Below, piece by piece: positions 25,701 through 34,073 of a stretch of DNA of 64,000 nt (positions are counted from its first letter, which is position 1; each line of letters opens with the position of its first letter). The stretch is from Natronolimnohabitans sp. A-GB9 (lineage in GTDB: Archaea > Halobacteriota > Halobacteria > Halobacteriales > Natrialbaceae): the NCBI RefSeq assembly GCF_030848565.1, contig NZ_JAVDDV010000007.1, positions 62,001-126,000 on the forward strand, written 5' to 3'. The notes below the pieces were generated by a model. That model worked only from the letters and a program-made list of their open reading frames with translations, searched no databases and was not told where the DNA came from. The translations under genes and the position numbers were made by a program.

Positions 25701-26972
25701 TTAGAATCCGCCGCCGAAGAGTAACTCGAGGAAGTCCTGGACGGCAAACACCGCCAGTACGATCGCCAGCAGGACAAGCACCGCGTTGACGATGTTCAGC
25801 CAGCGCGAGTTCCGGTGTTCGCCCATCGTCTCACGATCGTTGACCGCCCAGAACAGCAGGGCAGCCGCAAGCGGCAGCCCGAAGATCCCGTTGTACGTCG
25901 GGAAGAGGATGACCATGTCGACGACCGACAGGTCGAGGACGCTGCTGATCAGCGGCGACGCGAAGCCGGTTGCCGTGCCAGCGACGAACAGGAGCTTGAA
26001 GAGGCGGTCGCTTTGTCCGACTTCGGTTCCCATCGCTTCGGGGATGATGTACGCCGGCGTCCACATGATCGGGATGATGCTGTTGAACGCCGCGGCCGTA
26101 ACCCCGACGACGAACAACACCATGGCCCACGTGCCGAGGATCTCGACGAGTGCTTCACCCGGCATAATGAACGTCGTCACCTCGGTGTAGCCCATCGGTC
26201 GCAACAGCGCGGCCGCGACGATCAGGATCGCGATCGTCGTCACGCCGCCGACGGCGTAGCCGACCGCCAGGTCCTTGCGAGCGGTCGAGAGGTCGCTTTT
26301 GTCGGTCCACCCCTTCTTTTCGACGAGTCGCGACTCGAGGAAGAAGTTCGGCCACAGCGCGGTCGTCCCCAACACGCCCGCTGCGATCGCCAGCGTGCCG
26401 AGAGTATCGGGCGTCGGCACGAACCCGAGCGCGAGCGAGGTCGTCTCGGGATTGCTCGGCAAGGCGACGACGATGTAGACGATCATCAGCGACAGCATCA
26501 TCGCGATCATCAGATACTCGACGCGCTCGTAGTTCAGCAGGCCGATCACGATGGCGAGGACGGTCGCGCCCACGGCGACCGGCTGCCACGAGACGGCACC
26601 GCCAGTCAGAAACGAGACGCCGGCGCCGACGGCAGCGACCAGTCCAAGCGTCCACGCCACACAGCCGATCGAGAGAAACACCGCGATCGCCGTCGCCGGA
26701 CCACGGCCGAGTTTGTGGCGGACGAACCGCATCAACGGCGTTCCGTGGATGCCCAGCCGAGCGCTCATGTCCTGGGCCATAAAGCCAAGCAGCGCGGCAC
26801 CAATGACGGCCCACAACAGCGTGTAGCCGTGCATCACGCCGGCCTGACTGGCGATAAACACCGAACCGGAGCCGAAGTAACTGGCGACCATGACGAACGC
26901 CAGTCCGTACTCTTCGACTACCGCGGGTATTTCGCGAGCGGTCCACTTCGTGAATCCATCGGTTACACTCAT
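25701..26972 (-). CDS. Divergent Nramp-family transporter
   Basis: 423 residues from MSVTDGFTKWTAREIPAVVEE with about eleven membrane helices. The Nramp fold is visible in the first helix block ASYFGSGSVFIASQAGVMHG and in TTALWPNFFLESRLV. The two metal-binding motifs are altered: the usual DPGN is GSGS and the usual MPHN is LWPN. Classical Mn/Fe chemistry is therefore unlikely, and another ion is plausible. A TATA-like ATAGTATATCC lies near 27100 on this strand; if used it gives a leader of about 100 bases. The intergenic 26973-27265 holds no other gene that I can support. Confidence 0.82.
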   Translation of the reverse strand: MSVTDGFTKWTAREIPAVVEEYGLAFVMVASYFGSGSVFIASQAGVMHGYTLLWAVIGAALLGFMAQDMSARLGIHGTPLMRFVRHKLGRGPATAIAVFLSIGCVAWTLGLVAAVGAGVSFLTGGAVSWQPVAVGATVLAIVIGLLNYERVEYLMIAMMLSLMIVYIVVALPSNPETTSLALGFVPTPDTLGTLAIAAGVLGTTALWPNFFLESRLVEKKGWTDKSDLSTARKDLAVGYAVGGVTTIAILIVAAALLRPMGYTEVTTFIMPGEALVEILGTWAMVLFVVGVTAAAFNSIIPIMWTPAYIIPEAMGTEVGQSDRLFKLLFVAGTATGFASPLISSVLDLSVVDMVILFPTYNGIFGLPLAAALLFWAVNDRETMGEHRNSRWLNIVNAVLVLLAIVLAVFAVQDFLELLFGGGF

Positions 26973-27265
26973 GGCTTCATCAACGACAAGACCGCAACCG
27001 CAATCGGTTAGCACGCGATCACCGTCTATCGCTGTATCAAGCCGCTTCGCTGGATGTCTCTGTGAACCTGTTTTTCGTTGTTTCGTACGCGAGCGAGTAT
27101 AGTATATCCTGACAGAAAAGAGCTGGTGGTTCGGCCGTATTGCCCGGGCAACGCGGCAGTACATTGGTCCGTTGGTTTCAGCACGGTCCAGTTGGCCGCA
27201 CGTACGATCGGTCCGTGCATCGCGTTGTCCAGCAGTATCAAGAGCCTCGAGGGTGCCGAGGACCT

Positions 27266-27799
27266 ATGGCCTGGACCAGACGCCACGTCGTCGCGGTCGG
27301 GACAGGCGTGACAGTGACCGCCCTCGTCGGCTGTCTTGGCGAGGACAGGGGGAACAGCGACGAGGGAGCCGATGACACCGACGAATCCGACGAGAGTGAC
27401 GACGACGCGTCCACCGACAGCGACGGCCACGAGCGGAACGCAGACGCAGTCCTCGAGGACCGCGATCTCGAGGACTACACAGACGAGGGAGCGGTCGACG
27501 TCACGGTCGACCCCGACGACGAGGGGGTCAAGCCCGCGGCGTTCGAGATCGAATCGGACACGCCCGTCGACTGGGTCTGGGAGGGCACGAGTACGGTCGT
27601 GTACCCGATCGACGTCCCCGAGGAGTGTATCTGGGACGAAGCGGTCGACGAAGGGACAGTCGAGGAACGGACGGCCGGCGAGGCGTTCGATCGGCTCTTC
27701 TGGGCCGAGGGAGCGTATCTCTACGGCAGTCGTGATGCAGATGGGGAGGAGTTCACCGGTGTCTTTCGGGTCCGCGAGGGTGACGACGGAGACGAGTGA
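27266..27799 (+). CDS. Lipoprotein with degenerate cupredoxin-like domain
   Basis: 177 residues from MAWTRRHVVAVGTGVTVTAL with a twin-arginine-type lipobox ALVGCLG (Cys23). A long Asp/Glu/Ser linker (about 28-68) follows. The C-terminal part, WEGTSTVVYPIDVPEECIW and GEEFTGVFRV, runs parallel to the protein at 36822-37280 and to halocyanins. The Cu ligands are absent: no His, and YGSRDADG replaces the Cys/His loop. It is secreted and lipid-anchored. ATG 27266 sets the signal start. The stop codon overlaps the sequence TGATACTGCCGG, a motif also seen at 7529 and 62940. Confidence 0.68.
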   Translation: MAWTRRHVVAVGTGVTVTALVGCLGEDRGNSDEGADDTDESDESDDDASTDSDGHERNADAVLEDRDLEDYTDEGAVDVTVDPDDEGVKPAAFEIESDTPVDWVWEGTSTVVYPIDVPEECIWDEAVDEGTVEERTAGEAFDRLFWAEGAYLYGSRDADGEEFTGVFRVREGDDGDE

Positions 27800-27862
27800 T
27801 ACTGCCGGCTCTCTTCGGACGTCTGCGTACCGCGGATCCCCTCGAGCGTGGTATAGACCCAC

Positions 27863-28324
27863 TCACTCGGAACTGGTTTCCTGCTGAATCCCCGTCCACT
27901 CCTCGATTTGGAACCGATACCCCTGTACGCCACGCATCGGCGCAGCGGCGGAGAAGATGCTGGGGTGCCAGGCGTTCTCCATGGCGTCCCGAAGGGCGTC
28001 CCACTCGCCGTCGTCGTCGACGGGCGTAATACGGCCGGTCAGCGAAACGCTTTGCCACTCGTGTACTGACTCGGCGCGATAGACGAGAAACCGTCCCCGC
28101 TGGGACTGGTCCGAGAGGACCTCTTTGCGGCTGTCCGTTCCAAAAAGCAGGAAGACGAAGTAGAGCGTCGACTCGCCGTCGTAGCCGAACGACATCGGAA
28201 TCACGTACGGGAGGTCGTCGGTCGGCAGGGCGAGCGTCCCGACGCCTTCCTGAGTCAGGAGCGCTTGCATCTCGTCCTCGCTCATCGACGCGGCGCTCGA
28301 CTCGACTATCGCATCTATGGACAT
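27863..28324 (-). CDS. Pyridoxamine 5'-phosphate oxidase-like protein
   Basis: 153 residues from MSIDAIVESSAASMSEDEMQ. The FMN-binding split-barrel pattern is visible: LTQEGVGTLALPTDDLPYVIPMSF, LYFVFLLFGTDSRKEVL, RGRFLVYRAE, and VSLTGRITPVDD. Relatives bind flavins or F420 or simply fold this way; the cofactor here is not fixed by sequence. It ends 64 bases past the convergent lipoprotein stop. Confidence 0.8.
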   Translation of the reverse strand: MSIDAIVESSAASMSEDEMQALLTQEGVGTLALPTDDLPYVIPMSFGYDGESTLYFVFLLFGTDSRKEVLSDQSQRGRFLVYRAESVHEWQSVSLTGRITPVDDDGEWDALRDAMENAWHPSIFSAAAPMRGVQGYRFQIEEWTGIQQETSSE

Positions 28325-28521
28325 AGTCACCAATACACAGAGAAGGGGCAAATCAGTACCGGTGCCGACAGACGGATCCTGTTCGGGAAACGCGTCGCTC
28401 CACCATCTCAGGCCGTAGACACGTCGACGATGTGGCGTCGCGCTCGCGCCTGTGTGTGACCGGTACGTACTGCGGCACAGATCGTGCGAAACCGGCGGCG
28501 ACAAAAGTTCTGTGCCGTCCG

Positions 28522-28830
28522 TTACCCGTCGTCGTCTTCGTCTTCGTCGTCGTTCTCGTCCGGTGCGTGGTCGATTTCCTGGTCGTCGTCTCCCTCGTCG
28601 TCCGCTTCGATATCGTCCTCGGGTTCGTCCTCGTCGTCCTCCTCGTCATCGTCTACTTCGTCGTCCTCATCGTCGTCGGGCTCCGGTTCTTCCTCGGGTT
28701 CGTCCTCTGGCTCTTCCTCGGGCTCGTCGTCTTCGTCAGCACAGCCGGCGAGCAGAGCTGCCGCTCCCACAACCCCTACACCCTCGAGAATGCGTCGACG
28801 GGTGATCTGATCGATCCCGTGCATATTCAT
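28522..28830 (-). CDS. Acidic low-complexity lipoprotein
   Basis: 102 residues. After the start MNMHGIDQITRRRILEGV comes a Tat-like twin-arginine signal and the lipobox ALLAGCADED (Cys30). The remaining 70 residues are almost only Asp, Glu, Pro and a few others, so it has no stable domain. It would be a cell-surface anchored polyanion. The coding strand is rich in GAC and GAG, which makes the opposite strand look like a Val- or Ser-rich ORF; those are shadows. Confidence 0.66.
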   Translation of the reverse strand: MNMHGIDQITRRRILEGVGVVGAAALLAGCADEDDEPEEEPEDEPEEEPEPDDDEDDEVDDDEEDDEDEPEDDIEADDEGDDDQEIDHAPDENDDEDEDDDG

Positions 28831-28909
28831 CGTAAAACCTTCACCGTTGAAAGTGATGTACCAGCAACTGACGGCACGTCTCGAAACGAAATCCGTGGAC
28901 GCGATGAGT

Positions 28910-29977
28910 TCATCCGAACCGGTCCAGCCCCGACTGCCGACGTCGTCGTCCGTCCGGATCCGCGACCCAGGGCGTTCGCCGGTCGCGCTCGGCCTCGAGG
29001 TCGATCTCCTCGCCCGGATGCGGATCGACTGTCGGCTCGTACCCGCCACAAGAGGGGGCACACTCGGCGCTCGCATCGACCACCCGTCCCTTCCACGAGC
29101 AGTAGGGCAGGGTCGCGCCGCTCGAGTCGTCGACCCGGCAGGCCCCACACTCCGGAAGGCCGTCGGTACGCCACCCCTTCCCATAGGCCCGCTCGGCGAG
29201 CCGACGGCGCGCCCGTTCCTTTTCGACCGGATCGACGACGGCGATCTCGGTCCGCCCGGGATGGTACTCGAGCGGTTCGATACCGGGTTCGTCGACCGAC
29301 AGCGGTTCGGGTTCGCGGATCACCTCGACCTCGAGAGCACCGCCCGTCGAGCCCGTCGTCTCGTCGCGATGGACGCGCCAGACGCCGACCTCGTTCGGAA
29401 TGCGGTGCAGGTGTGCCCGCGTGACGTAGCTCTCGGTCGCGAGGACGACCTCGTCGACCAGCCCGAGGCTGGCGTCGGTCCGCAGCTGGGCCTCGAGGTC
29501 GCCCGGACGGCCCAGATCGGGCTTGTTCTCGATCCCGACGAGCCGGCCGTACCAGTCGGGGTAGCGGGCGACCTGCCGGACGTACGCGCGACCGTTGCGG
29601 TACTCGCGCTCGAAGAAGCCGATCTCGCAGGCTCGCTCCATCGCCCGTCGGGCCCGATCGGGATGGCAGTCGAAGGCGTCTTTCCAGTAGCGGGCCCGAC
29701 CGGCCCCGACGTCGGCTTCGATCGCCGCGTCCGGAATCGTCTCGCTCGTGATGGCCGCGCGGTCGTCGAATCCGGGTCCGGGCTCGAGACAGACGACGTC
29801 GAGGATTCGGCCGCCGGGGTCGGCCACGCTCGCCCCAAGCTGGCGGGCGACGACGTCGTCGCTGCGGGCCTCGAGGTGGGCACACAACTCGAGTTCGAAC
29901 GCGAACTCCGACACGGACGGAGCGAGGGGCCGGCTCGAGAAAAGGTCGTCGGGCTGGGGAACGTTCGGCTCTTTCAC
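28910..29977 (-). CDS. DUF5787-like protein, PD-(D/E)XK-type with Cys cluster
   Basis: 355 residues from GTG 29977 (VKEPNVPQPDDLFSS). The sequence resembles the haloarchaeal DUF5787 family. WYGRLVGIENKPDLGRPGD has an E-N-K and is followed by LEAQLRTDASLGLVDEVVLA, a typical PD-(D/E)XK nuclease ending (my inference). A cluster of five Cys near residues 270-310 (ECGACR, YCSWK, ECAPSC) could hold Fe-S or zinc. It diverges from an arsenate-reductase-like gene, with palindromic CGCTATATAGCG between them. Its stop overlaps no neighbour. Confidence 0.62.
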   Translation of the reverse strand: MKEPNVPQPDDLFSSRPLAPSVSEFAFELELCAHLEARSDDVVARQLGASVADPGGRILDVVCLEPGPGFDDRAAITSETIPDAAIEADVGAGRARYWKDAFDCHPDRARRAMERACEIGFFEREYRNGRAYVRQVARYPDWYGRLVGIENKPDLGRPGDLEAQLRTDASLGLVDEVVLATESYVTRAHLHRIPNEVGVWRVHRDETTGSTGGALEVEVIREPEPLSVDEPGIEPLEYHPGRTEIAVVDPVEKERARRRLAERAYGKGWRTDGLPECGACRVDDSSGATLPYCSWKGRVVDASAECAPSCGGYEPTVDPHPGEEIDLEAERDRRTPWVADPDGRRRRQSGLDRFG

Positions 29978-30024
29978 CGAAGCGCGTCGGCGGTCGCGTC
30001 CGCTATCTCCGTAACCAGCCAAAC

Positions 30025-30052
30025 CGCTATATAGCGAACATAGCAACGCTAT
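30025..30052. promoter_or_regulatory. Palindromic boxes in the divergent promoter
   Basis: CGCTATATAGCG (30025-30036) is a perfect 12-base palindrome and also a TATA-like box for the leftward gene. ATAGC-AAC-GCTAT (30040-30052) is a second inverted repeat nearer the rightward gene. The octamer CTATATAG also occurs in both promoters around pstS (31793 and 31989). This could be a shared operator. Confidence 0.5.
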
Positions 30053-30140
30053 TTCACCAGCAGCCACTAGCGTCACCAAATGTCGAGCCAACGCGAGACC
30101 GACCAACGGAGTCGACGCGACGTGAGTCGCGGTGAACGCG

Positions 30141-30593
30141 ATGACTGACGACGCCATCCACGTCGGCTTCGTCTGCGTCCAGAACGCGGGCCGCAGCCAG
30201 ATGGCGACCGCCTTCGCCGAGCGCGAACGCGACCGTCGTGGCTGGGACGACCGGATCGAGATCCACACCGGCGGCACCCACCCCGCCGAGGAGGTCCACC
30301 CTGTCGTCGTCGACGCGATGGCCGAGGTCGGGATCGACCTCGCCCAGCGGACGCCACGCGAAATTCCCGACGACGAACTGGCCGCCTGCGACGTCGTCGC
30401 GACGATGGGCTGTTCGACGCTCGAGTTCGAGGCCGACGACGTCGACGTCCGTGACTGGGCTCTCGACGACCCTCACGGCGAGGCCCTCGAACGAGTTCGT
30501 GAGATTCGGTCGACGGTCGAGACTCGCGTACAGGAACTGTTCGACGACCTCGAGTCGAAACTCGGCGGCGACTCGAGGATGGCCGAACGATGA
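30141..30593 (+). CDS. Arsenate-reductase-like low-molecular-weight phosphatase
   Basis: 150 residues from MTDDAIHVGFVCVQNAGRSQM. The LMW-PTP signature CVQNAGRS (CX5R, here V-C-V-Q-N-A-G-R-S) comes at the N-terminus; the general-acid Asp lies in DWALDDPHG. Such proteins reduce arsenate or remove phosphate from tyrosine; I cannot choose between them. A 22-codon ORF (30080-30148) overlaps the start region and begins at the predicted transcription start. GTG 30132 is another possible start. The gene is near phosphate genes, where arsenate, a phosphate analogue, would matter. Confidence 0.83.
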   Translation: MTDDAIHVGFVCVQNAGRSQMATAFAERERDRRGWDDRIEIHTGGTHPAEEVHPVVVDAMAEVGIDLAQRTPREIPDDELAACDVVATMGCSTLEFEADDVDVRDWALDDPHGEALERVREIRSTVETRVQELFDDLESKLGGDSRMAER

Positions 30594-30756
30594 GCGCTAA
30601 CGTGTGACTGCCGGAGCGAGTCACTGATCGGACACGAGTCGTCACTGACGGCGTTTATCGGCAGCGTGGCAGCCGTCGACGCCGCTCGAAAGGGACCCTC
30701 GAGAACGGCTTCGTTCGGGCGACCCTACCGTTTGAGCGGTACGCGAATCGCCGACT

Positions 30757-31752
30757 TCACGGCCGCGGCGCCGCTTTCTGTAGCGCCGTTTCGGCGATAT
30801 TGCCACCGTAGTCCGCGCTGCGGGACAGCGAATCGAGGACCAGCCCGAGCGACTGGACCTGGACGGGCTCGAGGTCGCGGAGAATATCGTCGATCCGTCG
30901 CGTGTGTTCGTCGATCTCGCGAACGGACTCGAGGGCGTCGTGACCGAGGTCGGTCGCTTCGTCGCCTTCCTTGGCAAACAGTGCGTCCATCGACTGCTCG
31001 AGGATTCGTCCGACGTCGGCATGCAAGTCAGCGATCCCCTCGGCGACGGTCTCCGGAACGGCCTCGAGTTCGGTCGCGAGTCGGCTGATCTTGACGGCGT
31101 GGTCGGCGACGCGCTCGAGTTGGCGAGCACTCGAGTGGAAGTCAAAGCAGTCCTCGCGAGAGACAGCGAGACCTTCGGCGGCCCGCGGCGAGCGCAGCGT
31201 CGCCCGGAAGATACGCGAGACGACGAGGAAGAGCCGGTCGACGTCGTCGTCGCGCTCGATCACGTCGCGAGCCACGTCGTCGTCGTTTTCGACGAGTGCG
31301 GTGACGGCGTCCTCGAGCATCGACGTCGCGATCAGGCGCATCCGCGAGACGGCGTTGACGATCGACAGCTCCGCGGAGTCTAACAGGTCCTGGACGACGA
31401 CGTGATCGCTCCCCTCTTCGACGACTTCGACGCCGACCAGTCCCTGGACGGCGCTGCGGATCGCCCGTCGCTGGGTCGTCGTCACACGGCCGGCCTCGAG
31501 GCGGATGACGTCGAAGCCGCCGACGTACATCGTGAACACGGCGCGGATCAGTTGGTCGTCTTCGAGCGCGGAGACGTCGAGCACTCCTTCCTGGTGGTCG
31601 GTGTCGCACTCCGGCGTGACCGATAGCGTGTCGTCTTCGGAATAAATCTCGACGATGGAGCCGCTGCTGATACCGTTCTCGATCGCCCACTCCTTGGGGA
31701 GTGAGACCGTATAGGTCGATCCGCCAGTCACCTGGACCTTACGCGTTTCCAT
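30757..31752 (-). CDS. PhoU-type protein with AbrB DNA-binding domain
   Basis: 331 residues. Residues 1-48 form an AbrB/SpoVT swapped-hairpin domain (VQVTGGSTYTVSLPKEWA, then ISSGSIVEIYSEDDTL); residues about 115-325 are PhoU-like helices with ERDDDVDRLFLVVSRIFRATL and ARQLERVADHAVKISRLA, with the metal-type E-x3-D pattern. It faces away from pstSCAB. Such a two-part protein could sense phosphate and bind DNA directly, which would matter because haloarchaea generally lack a PhoR/PhoB pair. TTTATG at 31777-31783 (this strand) gives a leaderless start at 31752. Confidence 0.86.
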   Translation of the reverse strand: METRKVQVTGGSTYTVSLPKEWAIENGISSGSIVEIYSEDDTLSVTPECDTDHQEGVLDVSALEDDQLIRAVFTMYVGGFDVIRLEAGRVTTTQRRAIRSAVQGLVGVEVVEEGSDHVVVQDLLDSAELSIVNAVSRMRLIATSMLEDAVTALVENDDDVARDVIERDDDVDRLFLVVSRIFRATLRSPRAAEGLAVSREDCFDFHSSARQLERVADHAVKISRLATELEAVPETVAEGIADLHADVGRILEQSMDALFAKEGDEATDLGHDALESVREIDEHTRRIDDILRDLEPVQVQSLGLVLDSLSRSADYGGNIAETALQKAAPRP

Positions 31753-31786
31753 ACGCTGTCATTACGATGGCACACCATAAATTGGA

Positions 31787-32018
31787 CTGTGTCTATATAG
31801 ATATGTGGGTGTTCGACACAGTAGTTCTCAGTACCGATGGGGAGTGGACGATAGTCGGCGCTTGAGGACGCCTCCGCCGACAGTGAGCCGTACGTGTGCC
31901 GACCACTACTCGAGTTTAGGCTTCGACCCGAACTCGTTACCGAGACCTACGTTCCAATACGTAGTCGGATATTGATATTGGGGAATAGCTATATAGATCA
32001 TAGCAGTTCCTTTATGAG
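31787..32018. promoter_or_regulatory. Divergent promoter with shared CTATATAGAT boxes
   Basis: The sequence CTATATAGAT occurs at 31793-31802 and again at 31989-31998, each next to one of the two genes. CTGTGTC/GACACAG (31787-31793, 31815-31821) form an inverted repeat around the first box. TTTATGAG (32011-32018) is the TATA box of the pstS gene, about 26 bases before its ATG. The boxes lie just upstream of the two predicted TATA boxes. This is where a phosphate-responsive repressor or activator would be expected. Confidence 0.55.
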
Positions 32019-32039
32019 ATCTGTACGACAGTCCAGGTG

Positions 32040-33065
32040 ATGACGGACGAAACGTCCGAAACTAGTGGCACCGGGAAGCGATCACGACGCAGTTTCCTCG
32101 CGGGAGCGGGCGCGACGAGTGTCGTGGCGGTCGCCGGCTGTATGAGTGGAGGCGGCGACGGACCCTCCGGAACGATCGATGCGTCCGGATCGAACACGGT
32201 CGCACCGATCACTGACTGGGCGGGTGAGAACTTCGAGAACGAGTATCCAGACGTGCTCGTCGACGTCGCACCCGAGGGGACCGGCGCCGGGTTCCAGGAG
32301 TTCTGTCGCGGGAACTCCGCCGTCCAGAGTGCGAGCCGGGAGATCACGGACGACGAGGTCGGCCTCTGCGAGGAGAACGACGTCGAGTACGGCTTCCTCG
32401 AGGTCGGTCTCGACGGCCTATCGGTGGTCAAGAACTCGGAGAACGATTGGGTCGATGAGATCACGCTCGACGAGTTGCGGCAGGTCTGGGAGTTCGAGTC
32501 CGACGTCGAGACCTGGAGCGACGTCCGCTCGGAGTGGCCCGACGAGGACATCCAGCTGCACGCCCGGGACGACGCGTCGGGGACGTTCGACTACTTCACC
32601 GAGGCGATCAACGGCGAGATGGGGAACATCCGCGACGACTACTCGGCAACCAGCCAGACCAACGAGATCATGAACGCCGTCGCGGGCAACGAACACGGCT
32701 TCGGCTGGGGCGGTCTCGGCTACCTCCGCGACATCGAAGACGACGAGCCGATCGAGGCGGTGCCCGTCGAGAGCGACGAAGACGGCGAGTTCTACCTGCC
32801 CGAACAGGAGAACATCGAAGAGGGCCTGTACTCGCCGCTCGCCCGACCCCTGTTCGCGTACATCAACCTCGCGAGCCTCGAGGAGGAGCCCGACCTCATC
32901 GGATCGTTCGCACGGTTCTACGTCAACAACCAGCACGAGTTCGCCCGCGACGAGGGGTTCTACGCGACGACCGACGAGGCCCAGGCGGAGAACCACGACA
33001 AGATCGACGAGTGGCTCGAGCAGGTTGGCGCTGATCCGGACGAAATCACCGTACAGCGAGAGTAA
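32040..33065 (+). CDS. pstS: Phosphate ABC transporter, binding lipoprotein
   Basis: 341 residues from MTDETSETSGTGKRSRRSFL. A twin-arginine signal (RSRRSFLAG) and lipobox VAGCMSGG (Cys34) anchor it outside the cell. The PstS fold is shown by GTIDASGSNTVAPIT, VAPEGTGAGFQEFCRG, QSASREITDDE and HARDDASGTFDYFTEAI, with phosphate-binding Ser/Thr/Asp. ATG 32040 is preferred over GTG 32037, both next to the TATA box at 32011. First gene of pstSCAB-phoU. Confidence 0.94.
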   Translation: MTDETSETSGTGKRSRRSFLAGAGATSVVAVAGCMSGGGDGPSGTIDASGSNTVAPITDWAGENFENEYPDVLVDVAPEGTGAGFQEFCRGNSAVQSASREITDDEVGLCEENDVEYGFLEVGLDGLSVVKNSENDWVDEITLDELRQVWEFESDVETWSDVRSEWPDEDIQLHARDDASGTFDYFTEAINGEMGNIRDDYSATSQTNEIMNAVAGNEHGFGWGGLGYLRDIEDDEPIEAVPVESDEDGEFYLPEQENIEEGLYSPLARPLFAYINLASLEEEPDLIGSFARFYVNNQHEFARDEGFYATTDEAQAENHDKIDEWLEQVGADPDEITVQRE

Positions 33066-33080
33066 CGGAAAGGATTCAGG

Positions 33081-34073
33081 ATGCGTACTGAAACCGACTC
33101 CGGACCGGGGATCACCGGCGGCGTCGCTCGAGACGACATCGAGTCGAACCGCCGGATCCGACGCGTCCTCTTTGGCTGTGCGTCGATCACGGTCCTCACG
33201 ACGCTCGCGATCTTTTTCGTGCTGTTCGACAACGCCGCCAGCTACTTTTTCGGTGCGCGGATCACCGAGATACTCACGGGGGCGAGCGTCGAACAGCTCG
33301 TCACGTTCACCGAGTTCTTCACCGGAACGCGGTGGGCGCCGACTCACGCGACGCCGGCCCACGGGGCGCTCCCGATCATCTTCGGGACGCTCGCGATCAC
33401 CGTCGGCGCGGCGTTCGTCTCGATCCCGATCGGCACCGCGACCGCGATCTACCTCTCGGAGTACGCCTCCCCGGAGGTACGTGCGAAACTCAAGCCGACG
33501 CTCGAGATCCTCGCCGGGATTCCGACGATCGTCTACGGCTACTTCGCGATCGCCTTCATCAATCCGGTCATCCTCGGCCCCATAGCCAGCAGACTGTTCG
33601 GAATCAATATCGGCCGGTACAGTATGCTCTCGGGGATGCTCGTCGTCGGAATCATGACGATTCCGATGGTGTCCTCGATCAGCGAGGACGCGATGAGCGC
33701 GGTACCCGACGAACTCAGGAACGGAGCCTACGCTCTCGGGGCGACGAAGTACGACGTCTCGACGCGGATCGTACTGCCGGCGTCGATCTCGGGGGTCTTC
33801 GCGTCGTACATCCTCGCGGTGTCGCGGGCGATCGGCGAGACGATGGCCGTCACGCTCGCGGCGGGGTTCAACGCGAACATCACCGCGAACCCGTTCGACG
33901 AGGTCATGACGATGACGGCGTACATGGTCTCGCAGGCCCGTGGGACGTCGGCGGTCGGGACCGTCGAGTACCAGAGCCTGTTCGCCGTCGGGCTGTTGCT
34001 GTTTCTCATGACGCTGTCGATGAATCTGCTCAACGACCGGTTCAAACGACGCTTCCAGGAGGAGTACCGATGA
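33081..34073 (+). CDS. pstC: Phosphate ABC transporter permease
   Basis: 330 residues with six or more membrane helices. The permease coupling motif is VPDELRNGAYALGATKYDVS, and IAIF- and ATAIYLSEYASPEVRA mark the PstC branch. It follows pstS by 15 bases and overlaps pstA by four (ATGA at 34070-34073), so translation is likely coupled. Confidence 0.94.
   Translation: MRTETDSGPGITGGVARDDIESNRRIRRVLFGCASITVLTTLAIFFVLFDNAASYFFGARITEILTGASVEQLVTFTEFFTGTRWAPTHATPAHGALPIIFGTLAITVGAAFVSIPIGTATAIYLSEYASPEVRAKLKPTLEILAGIPTIVYGYFAIAFINPVILGPIASRLFGINIGRYSMLSGMLVVGIMTIPMVSSISEDAMSAVPDELRNGAYALGATKYDVSTRIVLPASISGVFASYILAVSRAIGETMAVTLAAGFNANITANPFDEVMTMTAYMVSQARGTSAVGTVEYQSLFAVGLLLFLMTLSMNLLNDRFKRRFQEEYR

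Noticed and set aside
27090-27120. TATAGTATATCC as a forward promoter of a gene before 27266
   Set aside because: No start codon follows at a useful distance on the plus strand; it fits the leftward Nramp gene better.
28432-29424. Plus-strand ORFs rich in Val/Ser and Arg opposite the acidic lipoprotein and the DUF5787-like gene
   Set aside because: They mirror GAC/GAG-rich codons of the minus-strand genes (GTC, TCG, CTC) and have no signal peptide or domain.
30080-30148. uORF as a separate ArsR-type regulator fragment
   Set aside because: 22 codons rich in Arg and Ser without a helix-turn-helix; only the overlap position is of interest.
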